Both the position numbers and the translations under genes were made by a program. Positions 1-9,743 of a stretch of 64,000 nt of DNA are shown here, in pieces. The first letter of the stretch is position 1. Each line of letters begins with the position of its first letter. The notes beneath the pieces are model-generated. The model was not told the origin of the DNA, did not search any database, and saw nothing but the letters and a program-made list of their open reading frames with translations. Source of the DNA: Desertivibrio insolitus (GTDB lineage: Bacteria > Actinomycetota > Actinomycetes > Actinomycetales > Microbacteriaceae); assembly GCF_017355965.1 (NCBI RefSeq), contig NZ_JAFIQW010000003.1:491765-555764 (forward strand). Reading direction: 5' to 3'.

Positions 1-1146
1 GGGTTCCACGCGCTGATCTCCTCCGGCACGACGCCGAAGCTCGTCGAGAAGGAGCGCCAGACCCGCTTCATCGGCTACGGCGGCATGCTCATGGAGTCGT
101 TCGTCGCGATCATGGCGCTCGTCGCCGCCCTGTCGATCGATCGCGGCATCTACTACGCGATGAACGCCTCCGCGGCGGTGACCGGCGGCACCATCGAGGG
201 GGCCGCGGCCTTCGTCAACGGGCTCGGTCTCACCGGCGTGAACCTCACGCCCGAACAGCTCGCGCAGACCGCCGAGAACGTCGGCGAGGAGTCGATCGTC
301 TCGCGCACCGGCGGTGCCCCCGCCCTCGCGGTCGGCCTCGCGCAGATCATGCAGGGTCTCGTCGGCGGTCCCGGCATGATGTCGTTCTGGTACCACTTCG
401 CGATCATGTTCGAGGCGCTGTTCATCCTCACCGCCGTGGATGCCGGCACGCGCGTCGCCCGCTTCATGCTGCAGGACTCGGTGAGCAACTTCGTGCCCCG
501 CTTCCGCGACACCTCGTGGCGCACCGGTTCCTACATCGCGACCGCGATCATGGTCGGCGCCTGGGGCGCGGTGCTCGTGATGGGCGTCACCGATCCGCTC
601 GGCGGCATCAACACGCTGTTCCCGCTGTTCGGCATCGCGAACCAGTTGCTCGCGGCGATCGCGCTCGCCGTCTGCCTCGCGATCGCGGCCAAGCGCGGCC
701 TGTTCAGCTGGCTGTGGATCATCGCGCTGCCGCTCGCGTTCGCGGCGGTCATCACGATCTACGCGTCGTTCCTGAAGATCTTTTCGCCGGTACCCGCGGT
801 CGGGTACTTCGCCCAGCACGCGGCGTTCCGCGACGCGCTCGCGGCCGGCGAGACGAGCTTCGGCACCGCGGCATCCGTCGAGGCGATGCAGGCGGTCGTG
901 CGCAACACGATGATCCAGGGCATCCTGTCGATCCTGTTCGTCAGCCTGGCGATCATCGTGATCGTGACGGCGGTGATCAGCGTCATCCGCTCGTACCGCC
1001 GCGGCAGCGACGAGAGCAGCGAGGACGCGTTCGTGCCCTCCCGGCGCTACGCCCCGGCGGGGCTCGTGCCGACGAAGGCGGAGCGCGAGCTCGAGCAGCA
1101 GTGGGCCGACGTCCCGGATGACTCGCGTGTCAGGAGCGGGCACTGA
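1..1146 (+). CDS. cstA: Carbon starvation protein CstA, C-terminal part (5' end outside window)
   Basis: The frame is open from base 1 and ends with TGA at 1144-1146, giving 381 visible residues. The first residues (GFHALISSGTTPK) match the conserved histidine/SGTTPK segment of CstA. Five or so hydrophobic segments follow, with a basic cytoplasmic tail. CstA proteins are inner-membrane transporters linked to peptide and pyruvate uptake during carbon starvation; that role is family knowledge. The next gene overlaps by one base, so the two are translationally coupled. The 5' half, promoter and start are not visible. Confidence 0.93.
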   Translation, partial: GFHALISSGTTPKLVEKERQTRFIGYGGMLMESFVAIMALVAALSIDRGIYYAMNASAAVTGGTIEGAAAFVNGLGLTGVNLTPEQLAQTAENVGEESIVSRTGGAPALAVGLAQIMQGLVGGPGMMSFWYHFAIMFEALFILTAVDAGTRVARFMLQDSVSNFVPRFRDTSWRTGSYIATAIMVGAWGAVLVMGVTDPLGGINTLFPLFGIANQLLAAIALAVCLAIAAKRGLFSWLWIIALPLAFAAVITIYASFLKIFSPVPAVGYFAQHAAFRDALAAGETSFGTAASVEAMQAVVRNTMIQGILSILFVSLAIIVIVTAVISVIRSYRRGSDESSEDAFVPSRRYAPAGLVPTKAERELEQQWADVPDDSRVRSGH

Positions 1147-1346
1147 TGACCGTGCTCGAGGGGCTCGCGCGGGGTGCCCGCGGCGTCGCGTGGTTCGTGA
1201 AGGGGGTGATGGGCGAGGACGCGTACGACAAGTACCTCGCCCACCACACCGCCACGCATCCGGGAGTGCCGCCGATGACGGCGAAACAGTTCTGGCGTGA
1301 CCGCACCGACCGGCAGGACGCGAACCCGGGCGCGCGCTGCTGCTGA
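1146..1346 (+). CDS. YbdD/YjiX family small protein
   Basis: A 66-residue protein starting with ATG in a TGATG overlap with the cstA stop. It contains the family signature: a W-F-x-K-G segment, GEDAYDKYLAHH, then HPGVPPMTAKQFWRDR. YbdD/YjiX proteins (DUF466) nearly always sit directly behind cstA-type transporters, and pairing them is the best functional clue; a role in transporter assembly or activity is suspected but not shown by sequence. The C-terminus ends in Arg-Cys-Cys. A palindromic repeat follows immediately and probably ends the transcript. Confidence 0.9.
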   Translation: MTVLEGLARGARGVAWFVKGVMGEDAYDKYLAHHTATHPGVPPMTAKQFWRDRTDRQDANPGARCC

Positions 1347-1355
1347 GCGGGGCGC

Positions 1356-1430
1356 AACGGAGGAGAATCCGCCCTTTCCGGTCCGAATCGGACCAGGAGG
1401 GGCGGATTCTCCTCTGTTAGGGCACAGCCC
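1356..1430. repeat. Dispersed palindromic repeat, copy 1 (terminator-like)
   Basis: Outer arms GGAGAATCCGCC and GGCGGATTCTCC enclose an inner stem GGTCCGA/TCGGACC, followed by GGCACAGCCC. A second copy with the same outer arm, a differently paired inner stem and the same tail lies at 31441-31514. Both copies sit between convergent genes, so each could terminate both transcripts. Confidence 0.85.
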
Positions 1431-1442
1431 GGATGAGGTGCC

Positions 1443-3062
<1,620 letters not shown>

Positions 3063-3223
3063 AGGCCCATATTGGCATCGCGGTCCCTGCAAGCGACCAG
3101 GAATGTTCCAGCCTCACGGTATTGCGGCGGCCGGCGAGGCTCCGCACGACGACGAGCGGCGCCCCGGATGCCGCAGCGCGGAGGCATCCGGAGCCCGACG
3201 GGTGCGTCGGTAGGCTGCACCTC

Positions 3224-4180
3224 ATGCGAACGGACGCCGCCGACACCTACTCCTACCTGGGTCCCGCGGGCACGTTCACCGAGGCCGCTCTGCGTCAGGT
3301 GCCGGAGGCCGCGGGCAAGACGTGGCGCAGCGTCAACAACGTCGGCGAGGCGCTCGACGACGTGGTCACGGGCCGGAGCATCGCCGCGATGATCGCGATC
3401 GAGAACAGCGTGGAGGGCGGGGTGAGCGCCACCCAGGACGCCCTCGCGACCATCCCGGGCCTACGCATCGTCGGCGAGTACCTCGTGCGCGTGAACTTCG
3501 TCCTCGTCGCCCGCAAGGGCACGACGCTCGAGCAGGTGAAGGTCGTCAACGCGCATCCGGTCGCCTACGGCCAGTGCCTCGAGTGGCTCGACAAGCACCT
3601 GCCCGCCCACGGCCACCTGCCCGCCGCGTCGAACGTGACCGCGGCCGCGTCGCTGCTGACGAGCGAGGTCGCGGATGCCGCGCTCGCCCCGCCGAACATC
3701 ACCGAGCACTATGACCTCGACGTGCTCGCCACCGGCGTCGAGAACAACCCGAACGCGGTGACCCGCTTCGTGCTCGTGTCGAAGACGCGGGAGCTGCCCG
3801 CCCGCACGGGCGCCGACAAGACGAGCGTGATCGCCGAGCTTCCGGATGACACGGCGGGCCGCCTGCTCGAGATGCTCGAGCAGTTCGCGACCCGAGGCAT
3901 CAACCTCAGCCTCATCCAGTCGCGGCCGATCGGCGACGCTCTCGGGCGGTACCGGTTCGTGCTCGACCTCGACGGGCACGTGCACGACGAGCGGGTCGCC
4001 GACGCGCTGCTCGGGCTCAAGCGGTTCAGCCCGAACGTGGTCTTCCTCGGGTCCTACCCCCGTGCCGACAAGCAGCGCGTCGAGGTGGTCACGCAGTACG
4101 ACAACGACGCGTTCGTCGAGGCCCGCGACTGGCTGCGCGGCCTGCTGAGCGGCGAGCCCGCGTCACCGGCGGGCGAGTAA
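3224..4180 (+). CDS. pheA: Prephenate dehydratase
   Basis: A 318-residue monofunctional enzyme converting prephenate to phenylpyruvate in phenylalanine synthesis. The PDT domain starts with YLGPAGTFTE. It carries ENSVEGG (60-66) and the catalytic TRF motif (180-182). An ACT domain follows from about residue 201, with the Phe-binding segment reading IQSRP, where ESRP is more usual, so feedback inhibition by phenylalanine is likely. There is no chorismate mutase domain. The ATG is chosen because a TAGGCT -10 hexamer ends 7 nt upstream, giving a leaderless message. It is convergent with the lipid kinase gene. Confidence 0.95.
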   Translation: MRTDAADTYSYLGPAGTFTEAALRQVPEAAGKTWRSVNNVGEALDDVVTGRSIAAMIAIENSVEGGVSATQDALATIPGLRIVGEYLVRVNFVLVARKGTTLEQVKVVNAHPVAYGQCLEWLDKHLPAHGHLPAASNVTAAASLLTSEVADAALAPPNITEHYDLDVLATGVENNPNAVTRFVLVSKTRELPARTGADKTSVIAELPDDTAGRLLEMLEQFATRGINLSLIQSRPIGDALGRYRFVLDLDGHVHDERVADALLGLKRFSPNVVFLGSYPRADKQRVEVVTQYDNDAFVEARDWLRGLLSGEPASPAGE

Positions 4181-4292
4181 GAAACCTCCGGCGGTCAGTA
4201 GGTAACCTCCGGCGACCGAGTGGGCAGACTCCGCGCGGGCGAGTAGGCAACCTCCGGCGGTCGAGTAACGCCGCAGGCGCGTATCGAGACCC
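4175..4292. repeat. About 22-bp imperfect tandem repeats merging into a REP-like palindrome
   Basis: The word GAGTA(G)GnAACCTCCGGCGG recurs with GAGTA-like starts near 4175, 4196, 4218, 4241 and 4263, a period of 21-23 bp. The first unit contains the pheA stop codon. The last runs into GGTCGAGTAACGCC and then GCGTATCGAGACC, the layout of an imperfect palindrome of a type I recall as frequent between genes in Microbacteriaceae. Confidence 0.75.
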
Positions 4293-4334
4293 TCGCACTC
4301 CGCCGGGGACGCCCGGTGGTGACCCTTCAGTCCC

Positions 4335-4400
4335 GAACACGCACTCGATCGCGAAAACGGCATGCGATCAACAGCGCCCGCGGCGATCGAGTGCATGTTC
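4335..4400. repeat. 18-bp imperfect inverted repeat
   Basis: GAACACGCACTCGATCGC at 4335-4352 pairs with GCGATCGAGTGCATGTTC at 4383-4400 with a single mismatch, around a 30-nt spacer. It lies in the 522-bp gap between the convergent genes pheA and the lipid kinase. No plausible coding frame accompanies it. Confidence 0.85.
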
Positions 4401-4465
4401 ACGCACGCCAACGAGCGAACCCGCACGGAGCCCGCCACCAAGCCACGCCCCCGCTGCTGAGCCAC

Positions 4466-4690
4466 GAACCCGCCTTCAGGAGACGGCGGGTTTGCCTCTC
4501 CATGGCGGGTTCACGCAGGCGGCGGTCTCACGAGTGCGAGTCGCACCGGTTGCCGCGCAAGCCCGGCACCAAGCCACGAACACGCCGCCAAGCCGCAACC
4601 CGCCTTCAACCGACGACCCCGCCACCAACCCACGACCCCGCCACCAACAAGCGGCGGGGTTGCAACCTCATGGCGGGTTCGCGTGCAGGG
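4466..4690. repeat. Duplicated hairpin cassette with GGCGGG arms
   Basis: Copy A (4466-4520) has GAACCCGCC, which can pair either with GGCGGGT at 4485 or with GGCGGGTTC at 4504-4512. Copy B (about 4597-4690) repeats the arrangement: CCCGCC boxes, GGCGGGGTTGC, then CATGGCGGGTTC. Both copies end in the same 12-mer CATGGCGGGTTC. The stretch between is low-complexity CCACGAACCCGCC-like sequence. Confidence 0.7.
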
Positions 4691-4702
4691 CAGCGCCGCA
4701 CC

Positions 4703-5698
4703 TCACACCGAGTCGGCGGGCACCTTCACCTTGAGCGCGCCCGGGTCGACCACGGCACGCAGCGCGCGCACGTGTCCGAACGCGTCGCCGTCGAGCTCGA
4801 ACTCCTGGGCTCGCTCCAGCCGCAGGGTGATCGACTTGCCCTTCATGTAGCGGAGGGTGCGCACCTCCTTGCGGTCGCCCATGATCTTGCGGCCGACCTC
4901 GGTGCGTCGGAGGATCCCGTTCTCCCAGATGACCTTGGTCCAGATCTGCAGCCAGCCCATGAGGCCCTCGGGGCGCAGGGCGACCACGTCGAAGATGCCG
5001 TCGTCTACCGCGGCATCCGGCAGCAGCAGCACGTTCGCGGGCAGGAGCCCGCAGTTGCCGATGAGGATCGTGTGCGCCTGCAGCACGCGCGGCGCGGAGT
5101 TGTCGACCTTCACGCGCATGCGCAGACGGTTCTTGTCGCGTAGGGCCTTCACGATGGCGTCGACGTAGGCGATCCAGCCGACCTTCGCCTTGAGGTCGTC
5201 GTTGGTGTTGGCGAGCATCTTGGCGTCGAGCCCGAGGCCCGCCATGACGAGGAAGGCGTGCTCGCTGCGCGAGCCGTCCTCGCGCTCGGCGGTGGCGACG
5301 CCGAGGTCGATCGCGCGGTCGACGCCCTCGAACGCGGTCGCGACGGACTCGTCGAGCCGGTCGAGGGTGAGCTTGAGGTTGCGGGCGAGCAGGTTGCCCG
5401 TGCCGCTCGGCAGCAGCCCGATGGGCACATTCGAGCCGCGCAGCGCTTCGGCGACCGCACGCACGGTGCCGTCACCGCCGGCGGCCATGACGACCGCCGC
5501 GCCCTCCTCGATGGCTTGCTTGGTCTGCCCGCCACCGGGGTCCTCGACGCTCGTCTCGTAGAAGCGCGACTCACCCCAGCCGGCGGCGCGGGCGTGCTCG
5601 TCGACCGAGGCTTTGAGTGCCTCGAAGTCGACCTTGACGGGGTTGTACACGACGGCAGCGTGCCGCGTGCTCTGGCTTTCGGCGGAGGATGCGGCCAT
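4703..5698 (-). CDS. Diacylglycerol kinase-family lipid kinase
   Basis: A 331-residue protein of the YegS/DagK-like family, which phosphorylates diacylglycerol or related lipids at the membrane surface. The N-terminal catalytic domain shows VVYNPVK, the nucleotide-binding GGDGTVRAV loop and the [10 protein letters not shown] motif. The C-terminal half is the beta-sandwich domain of the family. The ATG follows a TAACGT -10 hexamer by 6 nt, consistent with leaderless transcription. It is divergent from serS with 37 bp between starts. The exact lipid substrate cannot be read from the sequence; sphingosine or phosphatidylinositol-type substrates are alternatives. Confidence 0.88.
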   Translation of the reverse strand: MAASSAESQSTRHAAVVYNPVKVDFEALKASVDEHARAAGWGESRFYETSVEDPGGGQTKQAIEEGAAVVMAAGGDGTVRAVAEALRGSNVPIGLLPSGTGNLLARNLKLTLDRLDESVATAFEGVDRAIDLGVATAEREDGSRSEHAFLVMAGLGLDAKMLANTNDDLKAKVGWIAYVDAIVKALRDKNRLRMRVKVDNSAPRVLQAHTILIGNCGLLPANVLLLPDAAVDDGIFDVVALRPEGLMGWLQIWTKVIWENGILRRTEVGRKIMGDRKEVRTLRYMKGKSITLRLERAQEFELDGDAFGHVRALRAVVDPGALKVKVPADSV

Positions 5699-5735
5699 AG
5701 CCTCACGTTACCGGGGGTCTGGCAGACTGAACGCT

Positions 5736-7001
5736 GTGATCGACCCCCAGCTTCTGCGTGAGAATCCCGACACCATCCGCAGATCGCAGGAGGCCCGCGG
5801 CGCCTCCGTCGAACTCGTCGACAGGGCGCTCGAGGCGGATGCCGCCCGCCGCACCACCCTCGCGACGTTCGAGTCGCTGCGCGCTGAGCAGAACGCGTTC
5901 GGCAAGACCGTGGCATCCGCGCCCAAGGAGCAGAAGAAGGAGCTCGTCGCGCAGGCGCAGCAGCTCGCCGCGAAGGTGAAGCAGGCGCAGGCCGATGCGA
6001 ACGCCGCCGAGGAGGAGTTCGGCCGCACCGTCGGCGCGCTCGCGAACCCGATCATCGACGGCGTCCCCGCCGGCGGCGAGGAGGACTTCGTGACACTGCG
6101 CGAGGTCGGCGAGGTGCCGAGCTTTGACTTCGAACCCCGCGACCACGCCGATCTCGGCGAGCTGCTCGGTGCGATCGACATCCCGCGCGGCACCAAGGTC
6201 AGCGGCAGCCGCTTTTACTTCCTGCGCGGCGTCGGCGCGCGCCTCGAGCTCGCGCTCATGAACCTCGCGCTCGACCGGGCGATGCAGCAGGGCTTCACGC
6301 CGCTCATCACGCCGACGCTCGTGCGCCCCGAGGTGATGCAGGGCACCGGGTTCCTCGGCGAGCACGCGGATGAGATCTACTACCTGCCCGCCGACGACCT
6401 CTACCTCACGGGCACGAGCGAGGTCGCGCTCGCCGGGTACCACTCGGGCGAGATCATCGACGTCGAGGCCGGCCCCATCCGGTACGCCGGGTGGTCGACC
6501 TGCTACCGGCGCGAGGCCGGGGCCGCGGGCAAGGACAACCGCGGCATCCTGCGCGTGCACCAGTTCAACAAGCTCGAGATGTTCAGCTACACCCGGCCCG
6601 ACCGCGCCGAGGAGGAGCACGAGGCGCTGCTGTCGTACCAGGAGGGCATGCTGCGCGACCTCGGGCTCGCCTTCCGGGTGATCGACGTCGCCGCGGGCGA
6701 CCTCGGGCAGAGCGCCGCCCGCAAGTTCGACATCGAGGCCTGGGTGCCGACGCAGGGCACCTACCGCGAGCTGACCAGCACCTCGAACTGCACGACGTTC
6801 CAGGCCCGCCGCCTCGACACCCGCTACCGCACCGAGTCGGGCAAGACCGCCCCGGTCGCGACCCTCAACGGCACGCTGGCCACGACCCGATGGATCGTCG
6901 CGATCCTCGAGACGCACCAGCAGGCGGATGGCTCGGTGCTCGTGCCCGAGGGGCTGCAGCCCTACCTCGGCGGACTCGATCGGTTCGTGCCCGTCGCATG
7001 A
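5736..7001 (+). CDS. serS: Seryl-tRNA synthetase
   Basis: A 421-residue class II aminoacyl-tRNA synthetase that charges tRNA-Ser. It has the N-terminal tRNA-binding coiled coil (about residues 30-100), motif 2 with [15 protein letters not shown] (256-270) and motif 3 around [15 protein letters not shown] (378-392). The GTG start at 5736 yields the standard [11 protein letters not shown] opening. Its stop overlaps the next start (ATGA), coupling it to a HAD phosphatase. Two tRNA-Ser genes lie downstream within 6 kb. The substrate is supported by the full-length match to bacterial SerRS. Confidence 0.97.
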   Translation: MIDPQLLRENPDTIRRSQEARGASVELVDRALEADAARRTTLATFESLRAEQNAFGKTVASAPKEQKKELVAQAQQLAAKVKQAQADANAAEEEFGRTVGALANPIIDGVPAGGEEDFVTLREVGEVPSFDFEPRDHADLGELLGAIDIPRGTKVSGSRFYFLRGVGARLELALMNLALDRAMQQGFTPLITPTLVRPEVMQGTGFLGEHADEIYYLPADDLYLTGTSEVALAGYHSGEIIDVEAGPIRYAGWSTCYRREAGAAGKDNRGILRVHQFNKLEMFSYTRPDRAEEEHEALLSYQEGMLRDLGLAFRVIDVAAGDLGQSAARKFDIEAWVPTQGTYRELTSTSNCTTFQARRLDTRYRTESGKTAPVATLNGTLATTRWIVAILETHQQADGSVLVPEGLQPYLGGLDRFVPVA

Positions 7002-7801
7002 GCGATCGCTGGCTGATCGCGCTCGACATCGACGGGACGGTGCTCACCGAGGACGGTGAGATCACCGATGCCGTGCTCGCCGAGGTCGCCCGCGTGCGCG
7101 ACGCCGGCCACGAGGTCATGCTCGCCACCGGACGCAGCGTCGCCATGACGCTGCCCGTGCTCGAGCGGCTGGGCCTCACGAGCGAGTTCGTGGTGACGGC
7201 GAACGGCGCCATCACGCTCAAGCGCGATGCGGATGCCCCGGCGGGCTACCGCCGCGAGAACGTCGAGACCTTCGACCCGACCGACGCCCTGCAGAAGATC
7301 GCGCGCTGGCTCGAGTCGGCGCACTTCGCCGTCGAGGACGAGAACGGCTTCTACCGCTACACCGGCGAGTTCCCGGAGGGGTCGCTCGGCGCCGCGGGGG
7401 AGCGCGTCGAGTTCGAGGAGCTTTTCGGCCACCGCGCCACCCGTCTCGTGGTCATCGCGCCCGAGACGGAGGAGGACGAGTTCATCGACACCGTCGAGCG
7501 GATGGGGCTGCACAAGGTGGCCTACAACATCGGCTGGACCAACTGGCTCGACATCGCCCCGCACGGCGTCACCAAGGCGTTCGCGCTCGAGCGGGTGCGC
7601 GAGGCGCTCGAGATCCCGCGCTCGCAGGTCGTCGCGATCGGCGACGGCCGCAACGACATCGAGATGCTGCAGTGGGCCGCGGCCGAGGGCGGACGCGGTG
7701 TCGCCATGGGATCGGCCCCGCCCGAGGTCGTCGAGGCCGGCAACGAGCAGACCGGCTCGGAGTACGAGGACGGCGTCGCGCAGGTGCTCGCGACGCTCTA
7801 G
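6998..7801 (+). CDS. HAD-superfamily phosphatase (Cof-type)
   Basis: A 267-residue cytoplasmic hydrolase. Motif I is DIDGT with the nucleophile and acid at Asp9 and Asp11, motif II is in LATGRS, and motif IV is [10 protein letters not shown]. The insert between motifs is the C2 cap of Cof-type sugar and nucleotide phosphatases. The ATG overlaps the serS stop, so the pair is cotranslated; the link between them is conserved in many actinobacteria as far as I recall, but no specific substrate can be assigned. Confidence 0.9.
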   Translation: MSDRWLIALDIDGTVLTEDGEITDAVLAEVARVRDAGHEVMLATGRSVAMTLPVLERLGLTSEFVVTANGAITLKRDADAPAGYRRENVETFDPTDALQKIARWLESAHFAVEDENGFYRYTGEFPEGSLGAAGERVEFEELFGHRATRLVVIAPETEEDEFIDTVERMGLHKVAYNIGWTNWLDIAPHGVTKAFALERVREALEIPRSQVVAIGDGRNDIEMLQWAAAEGGRGVAMGSAPPEVVEAGNEQTGSEYEDGVAQVLATL

Positions 7802-7919
7802 CCCCCCGCCGGCGTCTGGCGGCGTCGTGCCGGTGTCGCGGATGACGCTTCGAGGCGCGCCGCATTGCGTCATCCGGAACGGCGCGCGCGGGGGAGAGCC
7901 CCGGCTAAACTCGCCCCTC

Positions 7920-8007
7920 GGAGGGCTGTCCGAGCGGCCGATGGAGCTGGTCTTGAAAACCAGTGGGCAGAAATGTCTCGTGGGTTCGAATCCCACGCCC
8001 TCCGCCA
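7920..8007 (+). tRNA. tRNA-Ser (anticodon UGA), CCA encoded
   Basis: The acceptor stem GGAGGGC (7920) pairs with GCCCTCC (7997-8003), with discriminator G8004 and a genome-encoded CCA at 8005-8007. The anticodon stem CTGGT/ACCAG encloses the loop CTTGAAA, giving anticodon TGA. A long variable arm is present, as expected for a class II tRNA, and the T-loop is TTCGAAT. A TAAACT hexamer at 7906-7911 may be the -10 box. Confidence 0.96.
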
Positions 8008-8063
8008 CTCACGGCGAGCGCGTGTTCCCGTCGCCCGGGACGGGCGGCGGCGCTGGCGTCGCG

Positions 8064-8090
8064 GCGAAGGCCAGAGATGGCCTTCGCTTT
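8064..8090 (+). terminator. Rho-independent terminator after tRNA-Ser(UGA)
   Basis: A perfect 9-bp stem GCGAAGGCC/GGCCTTCGC with loop AGAGAT is followed by TTT. It lies 57 nt after the tRNA. Confidence 0.75.
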
Positions 8091-8170
8091 GTGCTCCAGC
8101 GCGCTGGGTTCGAATCCCACGCCCTCCGCTCTGTGCTCCAGCGCGCTGGGTTCGAATTCCATGCCTTCCG
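8086..8170 (+). repeat. Two tandem 42-bp units carrying copies of the tRNA-Ser 3' end
   Basis: Units start at 8086 and 8128. Each has a CTCCAGCGCGC lead and then TGGGTTCGAA plus CCACGCCCTCCG, which is the T-arm and 3' acceptor strand of the tRNA-Ser gene at 7981-8004. Unit 1 is identical to the tRNA over 24 nt; unit 2 has three substitutions. No integrase lies nearby. Confidence 0.85.
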
Positions 8171-8219
8171 CGAGTGAGGCCGGCGGGCTGTGTTCGATCG
8201 GGCGCCCTGGCCCCTGGTC

Positions 8220-8247
8220 GACCGATCGGTCAGAACCTGACTATTCT
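8220..8247 (+). promoter_or_regulatory. Perfect 12-bp palindrome and -10 box upstream of the 113-aa gene
   Basis: GACCGATCGGTC (8220-8231) is a perfect palindrome. TATTCT at 8242-8247 ends 6 nt before the GTG start. The palindrome would cover about -34 to -23 of a leaderless transcript, a normal place for a repressor. Confidence 0.5.
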
Positions 8248-8253
8248 TCAGCG

Positions 8254-8595
8254 GTGGCCCTCTTCTCCGCCGACACCATCAACGAATGGCTCGATGACTT
8301 CCGCGAGCTCGGACACCGGATCCCGATGGGCATCCGCACCCTCGAGCGCGACCTCGATGCGCGCGACCTCGACGCCGGGCTCGTGCTGATCGAATTCCAG
8401 TTCACCTCAGCCGAGGCGTACCTCGAGCGCCCGAGCCACGAGCGGCCGCAGTGGTGCCTCCACATCGGCGCCCGTGACGAGGAACTGCGGATGTTCACCG
8501 CCGACGTCTTCAACCTGACGGACGAACTGCAGACCGTTGCGCGCCTCTCCGCCTACCTCGAGGCCCGCACCGCGGAAGCGCTCGCCCGCAGCTGA
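8254..8595 (+). CDS. Conserved hypothetical protein (paralog at 37674-38027)
   Basis: A 113-residue soluble acidic protein with no family I recognise. It is clearly homologous to the 117-residue product of 37674-38027. Both begin with LF(S/A)A(D/E)TI, continue with W-L-x-D-F, GHR(I/V)P and ERDLD, and end with SAYLEARTAEALAR or its near match. The GTG start is chosen because it aligns with the paralog's ATG and follows a TATTCT hexamer by 6 nt. Longer in-frame extensions would run through the tRNA. No membrane segment or signal peptide is seen. Function unknown. Confidence 0.8.
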   Translation: MALFSADTINEWLDDFRELGHRIPMGIRTLERDLDARDLDAGLVLIEFQFTSAEAYLERPSHERPQWCLHIGARDEELRMFTADVFNLTDELQTVARLSAYLEARTAEALARS

Positions 8596-8689
8596 TTCGC
8601 TGCTCCGCCAATGCCGTGAATCGGCCTGGCTGTCAAGCCCTTTCCGGGGCGATTCCCGCTCCTCTAGGCCGAAGCTTTATGGTTCTGCC

Positions 8690-8917
8690 GTGCCGAACCT
8701 CGCCCGCCGACTGTTCCTCGCCAGGACGGCCAACGATCTGAGCCATGATCAGCTCGCCGTGCTCACCGGCGGCGCGATCACGGCGGAGCGACTGGCCGCG
8801 GTCGAGGGCGACCCGACGTCGGACGTCGAGGTCGCGCAACTGGTGCGGCTGGCCGAAGCCCTCGACGTGCGACCGCACGACCTCTCGCCCGTGCTGGAGA
8901 AGTTCTACCTCGAGTGA
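8690..8917 (+). CDS. Small XRE-type helix-turn-helix protein
   Basis: A 75-residue protein. Residues 6-60 fit a Cro/C1-type HTH: an ARTANDLSHDQLAVLTGG helix pair, then ITAERLAAVEGD and a third helix ending DVRPHDLSPVLE. The GTG start follows TATGGT (8678-8683) by exactly 6 nt, so it is probably leaderless. Domain boundaries fill nearly the whole protein, leaving no effector domain. Its target is unknown; the MarR gene just downstream on the other strand is convergent. Confidence 0.65.
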   Translation: MPNLARRLFLARTANDLSHDQLAVLTGGAITAERLAAVEGDPTSDVEVAQLVRLAEALDVRPHDLSPVLEKFYLE

Positions 8918-8928
8918 GCCGACGGCTT

Positions 8929-9381
8929 TCAGCGCGATTCCGAGTCGAGCACCCCGGTGACGCGGCGCAGGAACCGCGCGACGACGGCGGCCTCTTCCGG
9001 GTCGAGCTCGTTCGCGACCTCCGCGATGCGGCGCGAGAGCTCGTCGCCGAGGTCCAGCGGGCGACCCGTGGGATGGATAGTGATCGCGCGGCGGTCGGTC
9101 GGGTGAGGGCGACGCATCACGAGGCCCGCCTCCGTGAGCCGGTCGAGCAGGATCGTCGTCGACGCGGTGGAGATCTCGAGGCTGCGGGCGAGCTCCTTCG
9201 CGGTGAGCGGGCGGCCGTCGTCGTGCGCTTCGGCGATCAGCCGGAACGCGCGACGGTCGATCTCACGCGGCCCGCTCGAGGCCTGCCGCCGACGACGCAA
9301 TTGCGCGTCGGCGAGCCGCAGTTCCTCGACCGCCGACGCCGCGTCGGCGTTCAGGGTCGACCCGCGGTCATGGTCGGTCAT
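8929..9381 (-). CDS. MarR-family transcriptional regulator
   Basis: A 150-residue winged-helix DNA-binding protein. The recognition region reads LTAKELARSLEISTASTTIL and is followed by LLDRLTEAGLV and the wing motif HPTDRRAITIH. It shares the ISxAxTxxLxDRL...HPTDRR core with two more regulators here (27255-27788 and 51459-51926), so the three are paralogs. The ATG at 9381 is preferred over an upstream one because homology begins there. The ligand and target are not evident; no clear dyad was found in its own upstream region. Confidence 0.88.
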   Translation of the reverse strand: MTDHDRGSTLNADAASAVEELRLADAQLRRRRQASSGPREIDRRAFRLIAEAHDDGRPLTAKELARSLEISTASTTILLDRLTEAGLVMRRPHPTDRRAITIHPTGRPLDLGDELSRRIAEVANELDPEEAAVVARFLRRVTGVLDSESR

Positions 9382-9539
9382 CCTCGCTCGGTACTCCACC
9401 ACTCCTGACCGGCGACGCCGGCCCTCACCCCCACCTGTGTGATCTTTCGTCTCTTCCACGCTACGTACCGCGGGTCGAAATCGAGGATCTTTCAGTGGAT
9501 GCCCAGCGGTGGCCAGCCGACGGGTGGAAGTGTCGAAGC

Positions 9540-9623
9540 ATGAGACGTGCCATCACCGCCCTCGGACTCGCCCTCGTCGTCACCTCGACGCTCAGCGGAT
9601 GCGTGCTCGTCTGGTGGGGCTGA
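9540..9623 (+). CDS. Possible 27-aa micro-lipoprotein or peptide precursor
   Basis: A short frame encoding a basic start (MRRA), a hydrophobic core and a perfect lipobox LSGC, after which only seven residues (CVLVWWG) remain before TGA. A purine-rich GTGGAAG lies about ten bases upstream. If translated, signal peptidase II processing would release an acylated heptapeptide. It lies alone between a divergent MarR gene and the LCP gene. This rests on the motif only; codon-level evidence is too short to be decisive. Confidence 0.4.
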   Translation: MRRAITALGLALVVTSTLSGCVLVWWG

Positions 9624-9743
9624 CGCTCCGCTGATCCTCCGCGCACCGGTCGGTCGGGCGCGCGCGTCAGGAGGTCATCGCGTACCATTCCGCGAGAGCT
9701 TCTGGCGCGCCGCACCCGCGTGCCAACGACCGGAAGGGACTGC

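Noticed and set aside
4316..5143. 275-codon plus-strand frame between pheA and the lipid kinase
   Set aside because: It consists of translated repeats and then antisense to the lipid kinase.
8086..8170. CRISPR-like repeats
   Set aside because: Only two units with no spacers, and the repeated part is the tRNA 3' end.
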